Origin: an uncultured Eubacteriales bacterium
Lineage (GTDB): Bacteria > Bacillota > Clostridia > Christensenellales > CAG-314
Direction: 5' to 3'
Assembly (NCBI GenBank): GCA_948938605.1
Contig: CARAIG010000079.1
Span: 1 to 64,000 of the forward strand
DNA length: 64,000 nucleotides
Position numbers and translations under genes: made by a program. Shown here one piece after another: positions 25,671-34,120 of this stretch. The notes beneath the pieces were generated by a model, which worked only from the letters and a program-made list of their open reading frames with translations, was not told the DNA's origin and did no database searches. Numbering within the stretch: the stretch's first letter is position 1; each line of letters starts with the position of its first letter.

Positions 25671-27014
25671 TTATTGCGTGCGTCTAACAAGCAAAACCAC
25701 TGTTTCCACTTGATCGGTTTGCGGAAAAAGATCGTACGGTTCGACATAGGTAACTTTATATCCCGCCGACAACTGCGCTATATCGCGGGCTAATGTTGCC
25801 GAATCGCACGAAACGTACACTATGTTATCGACTTGCGCCGACAAAATCGTGTTGCACACCGTTTCGCCCAGACCTTTGCGCGGAGGGTCAACCACCATAG
25901 TTATGCGTTTGCCGTTAAGTTGGTTTGTAAGTTTTGGCAGTTCGACGTTAACGTCACCGCATATATTAGTTATGCGTTTACCGTTAATTTCAGCAAGTGC
26001 GTTTGCATCGTCTGCGGCGGAAGGCTCGATTTCGATTGCGTAAGTATCGAACCTGTCGTCTGCCAGTACGTTAGTCAGCACTCCCACTCCGCTGAAACAA
26101 TCGATTAACGCTTGCGTTTGCGACGTATTCAACAATTCCTTTACCTTGCTGTAAATGGCGTTTTTAACTTCGTCATTGACTTGGAAAAAGCTTTCGATTT
26201 GCAAGCGGAATTTAACGCCCAAATGTTCGCTTTCGATGTATTTCAGCCCGTAAATATAACGTGTTGTTTTACCTAAAATTACGTTGTTTTTATTGTTGTT
26301 TATGTTTATAAACAAACCGAATTTGTCAAACGATTTGTTTAAGCGGTCTATTAAAGGCTGTAAATCGTGCTTAAATTCGCCGTTTACTACAAGTGCAACA
26401 AGTAACTGTCCGTCGATATAACGCGCCACCAAATGCCTAACTTCCCCTTTAAAAGTACGTTCGTCATACGGGGCTATTTTATATGCGTTTAAGTATTCGG
26501 TAACTTCGTTTGCAAGCGTCGTTGCCCAACTTCCGCACAGCAAACAGCCGTTAGTTTTAACTGCCTTGTGGGTGCCTTTTTGGTACATTCCAGCATACGC
26601 CTTGCCTTGCGTTCCGCATATGGGCAAGCTGATTTTATTGCGGTATTCAAGTTGCTTGGGCGAAGGAAAACAAGGTAAAACGTCACAGTCGGTTTTGCCT
26701 ATTTTGCGCAGATTTTGCATTACTTTGTTACGCTTAAAATTAAGCTGTTCGGCATAACTCATACGGGACAATACGCATCCGCCGCATTTGCCGAAATGTT
26801 TACACTTGGGGTTAACGCTTAAAGGCGACGTTGTTATAAATTCAACAATGCGGGCGTAGGCAATGTTTTTCTTTACATAAGTAACCTTAACCTTAGCCGT
26901 TTCGCCTGCGAGCATATTAGGGACAAACACCGTGTAACCGTCGACATATCCGACTGTTTCGGAATTGGCGTAGCTTTCGGCAGTATATGTAATTATATCG
27001 TCTTGTTTAAGCAT
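25671..27014 (-). CDS. 23S rRNA (uracil-5-)-methyltransferase RumA/RlmCD family, with TRAM domain
   Basis: A 447-residue RNA m5U methyltransferase. An N-terminal TRAM/OB domain (1-60) is followed by the [4Fe-4S] motif CKHFGKCGGC plus a later Cys, then an SAM-dependent domain with the motifs QVNDEVKNAIYSKV, LIDCFSGVGVLTNVLA (SAM loop), VVDPPRKGLGETVC and VYVSCDSATLARDIAQL with the nucleophile Cys in VSCDS. The RlmCD target in Bacillota is U747/U1939 of 23S rRNA; TrmA-like specificity cannot be excluded by eye. Separated by 2 bases from the histidine kinase gene upstream, so it is the last gene of the regulator-kinase-methyltransferase unit. Confidence 0.92.
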   Translation of the reverse strand: MLKQDDIITYTAESYANSETVGYVDGYTVFVPNMLAGETAKVKVTYVKKNIAYARIVEFITTSPLSVNPKCKHFGKCGGCVLSRMSYAEQLNFKRNKVMQNLRKIGKTDCDVLPCFPSPKQLEYRNKISLPICGTQGKAYAGMYQKGTHKAVKTNGCLLCGSWATTLANEVTEYLNAYKIAPYDERTFKGEVRHLVARYIDGQLLVALVVNGEFKHDLQPLIDRLNKSFDKFGLFININNNKNNVILGKTTRYIYGLKYIESEHLGVKFRLQIESFFQVNDEVKNAIYSKVKELLNTSQTQALIDCFSGVGVLTNVLADDRFDTYAIEIEPSAADDANALAEINGKRITNICGDVNVELPKLTNQLNGKRITMVVDPPRKGLGETVCNTILSAQVDNIVYVSCDSATLARDIAQLSAGYKVTYVEPYDLFPQTDQVETVVLLVRRTQ

Positions 27015-27016
27015 AG

Positions 27017-28090
27017 TTAAATTTTAAAAGATATTACAAAGGTACTGCCCTTGCCCGCTTCGCTGCGGACGGAAATACTGCCGTCCAAAACTTCTACGAT
27101 TTTTTTGACTATTGACAAACCTAAACCGTTGCCTTGCGTAGTATGCGACTTGTCGCCTTGATAAAATTTGTTGAAGATATTTTGCATAACTTCGGGGGAC
27201 ATTCCGCACCCGTCGTCGGTAACGGTAACAATCACGCAATTGTTTTCGATTTTGCACCCTACCGATATATTACCGTTTTCATCGGTAAATTTAACCGCAT
27301 TTGTCAGCAAATTAACCCACACTTGGTTGAGCAATTTGGAGTTGCTTTCTATTTGGACGTTTTCGTCGATATTTGCTTCGAGTGTAATATTTTTTTCGCG
27401 GCACTGTCTGTCAAACATCAGCACGCATTGACGCAATTGTTCGTCCAAACTAAAACGTTCCTTTACTACGACTTGCGTATCAAGGCGGTTAAGCAGCAAT
27501 ACGCTTTCAGACAGTCCTACAAGTCGATCCGATTCGGAAATAATTATATCCAAAAATTCTTCCTTTTGTTCGTCGGTCAAAGTCGGATCTTTAAGCAATT
27601 TTGCAAAACCCGAAATCGATACGATAGGCGTTTTAAATTCGTGCGAAAAATCGCTTATAAAACCTTCGCGTAACGTTTCGACGCTTTCCAACTGCTGAAC
27701 CATATTATTGAAATTATCGGCAATACCGAAGTTGGAAAATATTGAACTGTCCTTTATTCGTACCGTAAAATCGCATTCCGCCGCCCGCTGCAACGCTTCG
27801 AGATACGGTCTGCTTGCCCTAATCATTATTGCGGAATATGCAAACGACAGCGCAAGTCCGAATATAACGCTCATACCCATAACTATTACCGCAAATACAA
27901 GTATGTTATCTTCGTCTACGCGCATCCATTTGGCTACAAGCGCCGACATACCGAATGTTATAATAGACGAAATCGTAAGCAACAAAAACAACCCCAAAAC
28001 AACAATTAAAGTTATGCGGTTGAATATCTGATTGCGTTTTACGCCGTCAACCTTTTTAGCATTTTTATTATTTAGTTTATTTTTACTCAT
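27017..28090 (-). CDS. Membrane sensor histidine kinase with HAMP domain
   Basis: A 357-residue sensor kinase. Two adjacent membrane segments (about 22-45 and 58-80) with hardly any external loop suggest it senses a membrane or internal signal. HAMP follows (about 80-135), then the H-box FISDFSHEFKTPIVSISG, N-box NLLTNAVKFT, G1 VTDDGCGM, F-box and G2 GNGLGLSIV. The start is the ATG that overlaps the regulator stop codon by 8 bases (ATGAGTAA). A longer in-frame start inside the regulator gene exists but is unlikely. Forms a pair with the upstream OmpR-type regulator; signal unknown. The organisation resembles BceS/CssS-like or VanS-like sensors in Bacillota. Confidence 0.9.
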   Translation of the reverse strand: MSKNKLNNKNAKKVDGVKRNQIFNRITLIVVLGLFLLLTISSIITFGMSALVAKWMRVDEDNILVFAVIVMGMSVIFGLALSFAYSAIMIRASRPYLEALQRAAECDFTVRIKDSSIFSNFGIADNFNNMVQQLESVETLREGFISDFSHEFKTPIVSISGFAKLLKDPTLTDEQKEEFLDIIISESDRLVGLSESVLLLNRLDTQVVVKERFSLDEQLRQCVLMFDRQCREKNITLEANIDENVQIESNSKLLNQVWVNLLTNAVKFTDENGNISVGCKIENNCVIVTVTDDGCGMSPEVMQNIFNKFYQGDKSHTTQGNGLGLSIVKKIVEVLDGSISVRSEAGKGSTFVISFKI

Positions 28091-28760
28091 CGTGTCGTAC
28101 CGCCTTGTATCCAAGTCCCCTAACGGTGACAATTTCAAACTCCTTAGTGTCGGCAAAACGGGTGCGCAAACGGTTAATATGCACGTTTACCGTATGCTCG
28201 TCGCTTTCGGCGTCCATCCCCCATATTTCGTCCATAAGCTGCATACGCGTAAATACCCGTTCGGGATAGGAAAGCAACTTATACAACAGTAAAAATTCCT
28301 TTTGCGGCAAAGTTTCGGTCGAGTCGTCGATAATTATGGAATAGGAATTGTAATCCAACGTAATTTTACCGATAACCAACTTGTTTTCCGCAACGATTTT
28401 GCTGCGCCTTAGCAATGCTTTTATGCGCAACAACAGTTCTTCGAAATCGAACGGTTTTGTCATATAGTCGTCAATACCGACTACGAAGCCTTGTTTAATG
28501 TCGTTAACTGCGCTTTTTGCCGATAACATAAGCATAGGCATTTGGCTGCCGTTTTCGCGCAACGTCTGCGCCAATTCGTATCCGTCCATTTTAGGCATCA
28601 TTACGTCCAAGACCATTAAATCTATATGATTGTGATCCAACACGTCTAACGCTTCGACGCCGTTGGTTGCTTCCAAAGTGGAATAACCGTAATTTTTTAA
28701 AATAGTAGTTATTAACTTACGTGTATTTTTGTCGTCTTCGACCACCAAGATATTTAACAT
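28083..28760 (-). CDS. OmpR-family response regulator
   Basis: A 225-residue regulator. Receiver domain with ED-D near the start (VVEDDKNT), phosphorylatable Asp in LMVLDVMMPKMDG, Thr/Ser in MLSAKS and Lys in MTKPFDFEEL. The DNA-binding winged helix starts near residue 128 and includes LPQKEFLLLYKLL and RVFTRMQLMDEIWG. The ATG was chosen at MLNILVVED because GAGG lies upstream of it (11 bases, slightly long); the earlier in-frame start is in AT-rich leader. Followed by its kinase with overlapping start and stop. Targets unknown. Confidence 0.92.
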   Translation of the reverse strand: MLNILVVEDDKNTRKLITTILKNYGYSTLEATNGVEALDVLDHNHIDLMVLDVMMPKMDGYELAQTLRENGSQMPMLMLSAKSAVNDIKQGFVVGIDDYMTKPFDFEELLLRIKALLRRSKIVAENKLVIGKITLDYNSYSIIIDDSTETLPQKEFLLLYKLLSYPERVFTRMQLMDEIWGMDAESDEHTVNVHINRLRTRFADTKEFEIVTVRGLGYKAVRHDE

Positions 28761-28931
28761 AGTATTTATTGCCTCGCGATTATACACTGTTATATATTAA
28801 TTATATACCAAATACTTAAAAACGTAAATAGTTTGAATAATAATACAATCGTATCGACGGCAAAAATCGAATTAAATTTAATTATTTAAATTTGTTAACA
28901 AAAAATTTGTATTCGTTTAAGAAAACTGTGT

Positions 28932-28937
28932 TATAAT
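28932..28937 (+). promoter_or_regulatory. -10 box of the acyltransferase gene, probable leaderless mRNA
   Basis: TATAAT ends 7 bases before the ATG and no Shine-Dalgarno site exists between them. A matching -35 box is not clear. The distance implies that the transcript begins at or next to the start codon. Confidence 0.5.
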
Positions 28938-28944
28938 TTATATA

Positions 28945-29737
28945 ATGAAAAAGAATAAGCCTTACAAAATTAAATATCCCAACCAGCCCGTTTGGAGTTG
29001 CTTTGCAAAATTTTTGCATTTGGTATTTAAACGCCCCGAAATAATTAACACAGCAGGCGAATTGCCCACTAATGCAATTTACGTAGCAAACCACAGCGCA
29101 ATGGCGGGACCTGTTGTTTACAATTTGTACTTTCCCGTACCGCACGCTCCTTGGGGCGCATATCCTATGCTAGGCGGATACAAATCCCGCTTCCGCTACT
29201 TGCGCGACGTTTACTTCATTCAAAAACGCGGAATGAACAAAGCGTTTGCTTCTTTCCTTGCCACGTTCGAAGCGTGCTTTTCCATTTGGATATACAAAGG
29301 AATGCACGTGATACCCAGTTTCCCCGACGGAAGATTACTTAAAACGTTGCGCATAAGTTTAGACCACATCGAAAACAACCGCGCGGTAATGGTTTTCCCC
29401 GAACACTCCGAAACGGGATACCACGAAACGCTTACGGGATTTTCGGCGGGGTTTGTCGTACTTGCGGAAAGGTATAAAAAAACTACACGGGCAAGACATA
29501 CCCATATACCCCATTTACTACCACAAGGAATTAAACAAAATGGTAGTAGGCAAACCGCATACATTGGACGAATTTAAAGATAAAAATATGACGCGCAACG
29601 ACATAGCAAACGAATTTTGCAAATTCACCAACCAACTGTTTGCCGATTACATCGACGTAAAGAAAGATACGCAGCAGCCCGTAACGGACGACGTCAACAT
29701 AGTAGACATTGTTCCGTCCCAACCTAACGAAACATAA
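28945..29737 (+). pseudogene. PlsC-like acyltransferase, interrupted by a +1 frameshift at an A7 run
   Basis: Related to 1-acyl-glycerol-3-phosphate acyltransferases. The first frame (28945-29577) has VANHSAMAGP, in which the acidic residue of the usual HX4D motif is Gly, followed by PMLGG, DVYFIQKRG and FPEHSETGYHE (motif III type). At seven A (29476-29482) the frame breaks: the natural continuation KKLHGQDIPIYPIYYHKELN is in the next frame, which runs to 29737. Six A instead of seven would restore one 263-residue protein. Sequencing error, true mutation, phase-variable slippage or transcriptional slippage are all possible. Upstream of the ABC exporter, opposite strand. Confidence 0.75.
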
Positions 29738-29755
29738 TATATCGATACAATAATT

Positions 29756-29793
29756 AAACAAGCGGAATCCTTAACAAAGGAATCCGCTTGTTT
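29756..29793 (+). terminator. Intrinsic terminator of the acyltransferase gene
   Basis: AAACAAGCGG(A)ATCCTT pairs with AAGGA(A)TCCGCTTGTTT with one internal mismatch; flanking A and T runs allow termination in both directions. Confidence 0.8.
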
Positions 29794-29910
29794 ATTAATT
29801 CGTAATGCGCAATTATGGCTGAGATTAATTTAATTGCGGAGGGCAAGAGTCTGCCACCCTACGATTATGTTTAACGCAGTAGACGCACCTTTTAAATTTA
29901 TGTCTTCTAG

Positions 29911-30038
29911 TCCTAAGCCCGTAGAAACGAGCAAGACAAGGCAAACTAGGCGACCGTAAAGGAGCGTACTTAAACGTACGTGACTGCAACGGCGTCCGAC
30001 GTTTAACGCAGTATTGCGATGTTTATACGGGCTTAGGA
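29911..30038. repeat. 128-bp intergenic element with inverted ends
   Basis: Ends 29911-29928 and 30021-30038 are inverted copies matching in 17 of 18 positions (TCCTAAGCCCGTA start). The inner part holds small dyads (CGTAC-N6-GTACG and others). The right end includes the TAA stop codon of the ABC exporter gene. It has the size and shape of a non-autonomous palindromic repeat (MITE-like) but no second copy occurs in this window. Confidence 0.55.
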
Positions 30039-32006
30039 CAGTTCGAAAGCGCCGGTATACAGTTGATAATATTTTCCCTTTTGTGCAATCAAGTCGTCGT
30101 GATTGCCGCGTTCGATAATTTCGCCGTGTTCAAGCACCATTATCGCGTTGCTGTTGCGAACGGTGGACAGGCGGTGCGCTATTACAAAGGTTGTACGTCC
30201 TTGCATTAATGCGTCCATACCTTTTTCGATAAGCCATTCGGTACGGGTGTCGATACTGCTGGTTGCTTCGTCCAAAATCAATACGGGAGGATCGGCAACG
30301 GCAGCGCGCGCTATTGCAAGCAACTGGCGCTGTCCCTGCGACAAGTTTTCGCCGTCGCGCGTAAGCATTGTATTGTAGCCATCGGGCAAGTGCTTTATAA
30401 ATTGGTGAGCGTTTGCCGATTTAGCAGCAGCTATACATTCTTCATCGGTTGCGTCAAGCCTGCCGTAACGGATATTATCCATAACGGTACCCGTAAACAA
30501 GTGGGTATCCTGCAACACCATTGCAAGGGATCTGCGCAAGTCCGCCTTTTTAATTTTGTTGATATTAATTCCGTCGTAGCGGATTTTTCCGTCAGGAACG
30601 TCGTAAAAACGGTTAATTAAGTTGGTAATTGTGGTTTTGCCTGCGCCGGTAGAACCGACGAAAGCAATTTTTTGCCCCGGCTTTGCAAACAGCGAAACGT
30701 CGCGCAATACCGTTTTGTTTTCCTCGTAACCGAATGTGACGTCTTCGAAACGCACGTCCCCTTTAAGTTCGGTATAGGTAATTTCGCCCGTTTCGGAGTG
30801 GGGATGTTTCCACGCCCAACGTCCCGTGCGCTTAGCGCTTTCGGTGATGTTGCCTTGTTCGTCAACTTCGGCGTTAACAAGAGTAACGTAACCGTCGTCC
30901 ACTTCAACGGGTGTATCCAACAGTTTAAATACGCGCTCGCCGCCCGCAACAGCCATAAATATCATATTTATTTGTTGTGCGATTTGTTGAATAGGGTTGG
31001 ATATATTGCGGATATACATCAAGAATGCGGCGATTATTCCCACAAAACCTAAAGGTTCGCCGGATGAAATGGCAATGAATGCGCCTACAATTGCTATTGC
31101 AGCATAAAAGAAGTGCGACAAGTTATTCATAATGGGTCCCATTATGTTGGCGTAACCGTTAGCCTTAGCCGATACGGTTTGCCAGTAGGTGTTGATTTTG
31201 TCGAATTCCGCAACAGCTATTTCTTCGTGGTTGAATGCTTTAACAACCTTTTGTCCTTCAATGAGTTCTTCGATGTAGCCGTTAAGTTTACCTACCGCTT
31301 CCTGTTGCGCGACGAAATTCTTTTGCGATTTACCGCCGATTACTTTTACGACGACAAGCATACACGCAAGCATAGCAATCATAACAAGCGCAAGTTGCCA
31401 ACTTAACACAAACATCATTGCAAACACGCCCACAATCGTCAAAACACTGCTAACAACCTGCGGAATGCAACGGGCTATAAATTCGTTCATTACATCGACG
31501 TCGTTAGTAAAACGCGTCATAAGTTCGCCGTGCGTGTTAGTATCGAAAACCTTAATGGGTAACTTTTGCATATGCGCAAACAATTCGTTACGAATAGTCG
31601 TCATTGTAGTTGTCGAAATAGAAACAAGCAAACGGTTGCAAATGTAGTTGGCTATAATGCCGATAACGTAGATTCCCGCTATCGTGCAAACCAATATAGT
31701 CAAATAAGTAATTTTGTCCGCAACGATATTGCCCGGTGCAAAACCGTAAGCAAAGTCATCGAGCCAAGCGATATTGGTTAAAGTCAAGTCGGGGCTAGGT
31801 TTTACCGCAGCAAGACCGTTGAGCAAAGGAGCAAGAATAGCCGTACCGGCTATATTAGCAAAAGCGTTAATCAATACGCAAATAAACACTACTACCATTT
31901 TGCCCGCGTGCGGTTTTAAATATTTAAGCAAGCGCGCAACGGTACCTTTTATATTTTGCGGACGGGGAGCATTCATTCCCTTACCGCGTCCCATTGGTCT
32001 AGGCAT
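30033..32006 (-). CDS. ABC exporter half-transporter, subunit with intact catalytic Glu
   Basis: A 657-residue type IV ABC exporter half: basic N-terminus, six membrane segments (about 35-345) and a nucleotide-binding domain (about 405-655). Walker A is VGSTGAGKTT, Q-loop VLQDTHLF, signature NLSQGQRQLLAIARA (LSQGQ rather than LSGGQ), Walker B LILDEATSSID with the catalytic Glu and switch His IAHRLST. An insertion of about 30 residues precedes the ATP domain. Its start overlaps the stop of the partner gene by 8 bases and has GGAGGGG upstream. Together they resemble LmrCD/TM287-288 heterodimers that export drugs or lipids. The stop codon lies in a palindromic intergenic element. Confidence 0.93.
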   Translation of the reverse strand: MPRPMGRGKGMNAPRPQNIKGTVARLLKYLKPHAGKMVVVFICVLINAFANIAGTAILAPLLNGLAAVKPSPDLTLTNIAWLDDFAYGFAPGNIVADKITYLTILVCTIAGIYVIGIIANYICNRLLVSISTTTMTTIRNELFAHMQKLPIKVFDTNTHGELMTRFTNDVDVMNEFIARCIPQVVSSVLTIVGVFAMMFVLSWQLALVMIAMLACMLVVVKVIGGKSQKNFVAQQEAVGKLNGYIEELIEGQKVVKAFNHEEIAVAEFDKINTYWQTVSAKANGYANIMGPIMNNLSHFFYAAIAIVGAFIAISSGEPLGFVGIIAAFLMYIRNISNPIQQIAQQINMIFMAVAGGERVFKLLDTPVEVDDGYVTLVNAEVDEQGNITESAKRTGRWAWKHPHSETGEITYTELKGDVRFEDVTFGYEENKTVLRDVSLFAKPGQKIAFVGSTGAGKTTITNLINRFYDVPDGKIRYDGININKIKKADLRRSLAMVLQDTHLFTGTVMDNIRYGRLDATDEECIAAAKSANAHQFIKHLPDGYNTMLTRDGENLSQGQRQLLAIARAAVADPPVLILDEATSSIDTRTEWLIEKGMDALMQGRTTFVIAHRLSTVRNSNAIMVLEHGEIIERGNHDDLIAQKGKYYQLYTGAFELS

Positions 32007-33948
32007 TGTCTTCCCCTCCTTTCTTTACGCTTTTTTTAGTTGTTTTGGTTTTAGGCGCAGTTTTAGCGCTAGCCGTTTTAGTACTCTTTTTAACGGTTTT
32101 CGTTTCAACAGGCTGTTCGGTTGCGCCGTCTTCGACGGTAGCTTTTTGTTGCGAATGGTACACTTCCTGATAAATCGAACACGTTTTAAGCAGTTGTTCG
32201 TGTGTGCCGATTGCGTTTATTTTGCCGTCGTCTAAAACCACTATTTTGTCGCAGTCTTCAACAGACGATATACGCTGAGCAATAATTATCGTCGTCATAT
32301 CGGCTGCGTGTTCGCGCAAACCGCTGCGGATTTTTGCGTCGGTTGCGGTATCTACCGCACTAGTCGAGTCGTCCAAAATCATAATTTTGGGTTTTTTAAG
32401 TAACGCCCGCGCAATGCACAAACGTTGCTTTTGTCCGCCCGAAACGTTTACGCCCCCTTGACCTAAGTCGGTGTCGTAACCGTCGGGGAAAGACTTGATA
32501 AATTCGTCCGCGCACGCCGCTTGACACGCTTGTTCGATTTGCTCTTGCGTAGCGTCCTTATCGCCCCACAGCAAGTTTTCGCGGATTGTTCCGCTAAACA
32601 AGACATTCTTTTGCAAAACCATAGCAACGCCTTCGCGCAAGTTGAACAGCGAATATTCCCTTACGTCCGTTCCGTCAACCAACACTTGCCCGTTAAGTAC
32701 GTCGTAAAAACGGGGGATAAGTTGAACAAGACTGCTTTTGCCGTCGCCTGTACCGCCGATAACGCCTACAATTTCGCCCGACTTGATGTCAAGGTTAATA
32801 TGTTCCAACGTCAAGTTGTCGGCATTGTTGGAATAGGAAAAGTCCACGTCGACGAATTGAATACTTCCGCTGTTTACCGTTTTGTCGTTTTCGCCGTCTT
32901 TAATGTCGGGTTCGGCATCCAAAACTTCCCACAAACGGTCGATACTTGCCCTACTCATAACAAGCTGCACTGCTATAAAGCAAATCATCATAACGGACAT
33001 AAGTATTTGCGTGCAGTAAGTCATCATTGCCGTCAACGTTCCCGATTCGATACGACCGTTTGCAATGTCGACACCGCCTATTACAAGCAAGGATATGATT
33101 GCGCCGTACATAATGACCGAAACAAGCGGGTTCATTAAAACCATCAATTTTTCCGCTTTAAGTTGTGCTTTGCGGACTTCTTCGGTTTGAGCGCGGTATT
33201 TTTCCTCCTCGTAGTCCTCGCGTACAAACGCCTTGACAACGCGGATAGCAACCAAGTCTTCCTGTACGCCCGCATTCATAGAGTCGTACTTTTTAAGCAT
33301 CGATTTAAACAACGGGTGAACGCGACTTGCAAGGAAAAACATTACTACGCCCAACAACGGCACTGCTATCAAAAATATCCACGCAAGATTGGGCGCCTTG
33401 ATAAACGCCATTACGGCAGAAAATATCAACATCGAAGGCGCACGGATAACCGTACGGATAATCATCATAAAGGACTGTTGCGCGTTGTTTACGTCGGTTG
33501 TGGAACGGGTAACAAGACTTGCCGTCGAAAATCTGTCGACGTTCGAAAACGAAAAACTTTGAATTTTACTAAACAGGCGCGAACGGATTGTTTTGGAAAA
33601 TCCCGCGCCGGCAACGGCGGCAAGTTTGCCCGCAAGCGCGCCGAACGTTAACGACAGCACTGCCGATATTACCATAAGCACGCCGTAGGTGATTACTATA
33701 TCGGTAAGCATAGTCGAAGTTATAACTGTACCTGCCGTAGCCGTAACCACCTTAAAGGACGAAAACTGCAAGTACATTATGTTTTCTTTTAACGGATTGG
33801 GTTGCGAAAACAACTGCATAGTGTTAAGTATATTGGACATAAACATAGGAAGTATTACTTCCAAAGCCGTTTCCAACAATACAAACACAACTGTCAGTAT
33901 CGACTGCTTTTCGTACCCTTTTCCTCCTTGTAACAATTTTTTTATCAT
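31999..33948 (-). CDS. ABC exporter half-transporter, degenerate-site subunit
   Basis: A 649-residue partner of the other half-transporter. Six membrane segments (about 15-320), then an ATP domain with Walker A IGGTGDGKSS, signature NVSGGQKQRLCIARA, Walker B IMILDDSTSAVD and IAQRISS. The catalytic Glu after Walker B is Asp and the switch His is Gln (AQRIS), so this subunit carries the degenerate half-site, as in heterodimeric exporters. The C-terminus has a 35-residue Lys/Thr/Ala-rich tail (TKTTKKSVKK) of unknown purpose. Tandem order and 8-base overlap show that the two are made together. Substrate unknown. Confidence 0.93.
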   Translation of the reverse strand: MIKKLLQGGKGYEKQSILTVVFVLLETALEVILPMFMSNILNTMQLFSQPNPLKENIMYLQFSSFKVVTATAGTVITSTMLTDIVITYGVLMVISAVLSLTFGALAGKLAAVAGAGFSKTIRSRLFSKIQSFSFSNVDRFSTASLVTRSTTDVNNAQQSFMMIIRTVIRAPSMLIFSAVMAFIKAPNLAWIFLIAVPLLGVVMFFLASRVHPLFKSMLKKYDSMNAGVQEDLVAIRVVKAFVREDYEEEKYRAQTEEVRKAQLKAEKLMVLMNPLVSVIMYGAIISLLVIGGVDIANGRIESGTLTAMMTYCTQILMSVMMICFIAVQLVMSRASIDRLWEVLDAEPDIKDGENDKTVNSGSIQFVDVDFSYSNNADNLTLEHINLDIKSGEIVGVIGGTGDGKSSLVQLIPRFYDVLNGQVLVDGTDVREYSLFNLREGVAMVLQKNVLFSGTIRENLLWGDKDATQEQIEQACQAACADEFIKSFPDGYDTDLGQGGVNVSGGQKQRLCIARALLKKPKIMILDDSTSAVDTATDAKIRSGLREHAADMTTIIIAQRISSVEDCDKIVVLDDGKINAIGTHEQLLKTCSIYQEVYHSQQKATVEDGATEQPVETKTVKKSTKTASAKTAPKTKTTKKSVKKGGEDNA

Positions 33949-34070
33949 ATATTTTCCTCGAATCTCTATTATTTTTTCAGTTGCATTTTACACATCATTA
34001 TATACTATTTAAAACTTTATGCAAACTGAATTAACTTAAAAGCGCTGATGTTTTTTTGTCATTTATTACC

Positions 34071-34105
34071 AAAAAATACAAGCAAACGTCGGTTCGCTTG
34101 TATTT
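34071..34105 (-). terminator. Intrinsic terminator of the MacB-like gene
   Basis: ACAAGCGAAC pairs with GTTTGCTTGT on the minus strand (one mismatch), followed by ATTTTTTGG. It lies 16 bases past the stop codon. Confidence 0.8.
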
Positions 34106-34120
34106 TTAAATTTGGCAACG

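Noticed and set aside
27134..27673. Plus-strand open frame of 179 codons opposite the histidine kinase
   Set aside because: Antisense shadow without a start signal; the kinase motifs on the other strand are complete.
29476..29482. Programmed -1 ribosomal frameshift at the A run in the acyltransferase
   Set aside because: The needed change is +1 (or loss of one A), not -1, and no downstream stimulatory structure was seen. Slippage or a sequence error is more likely.
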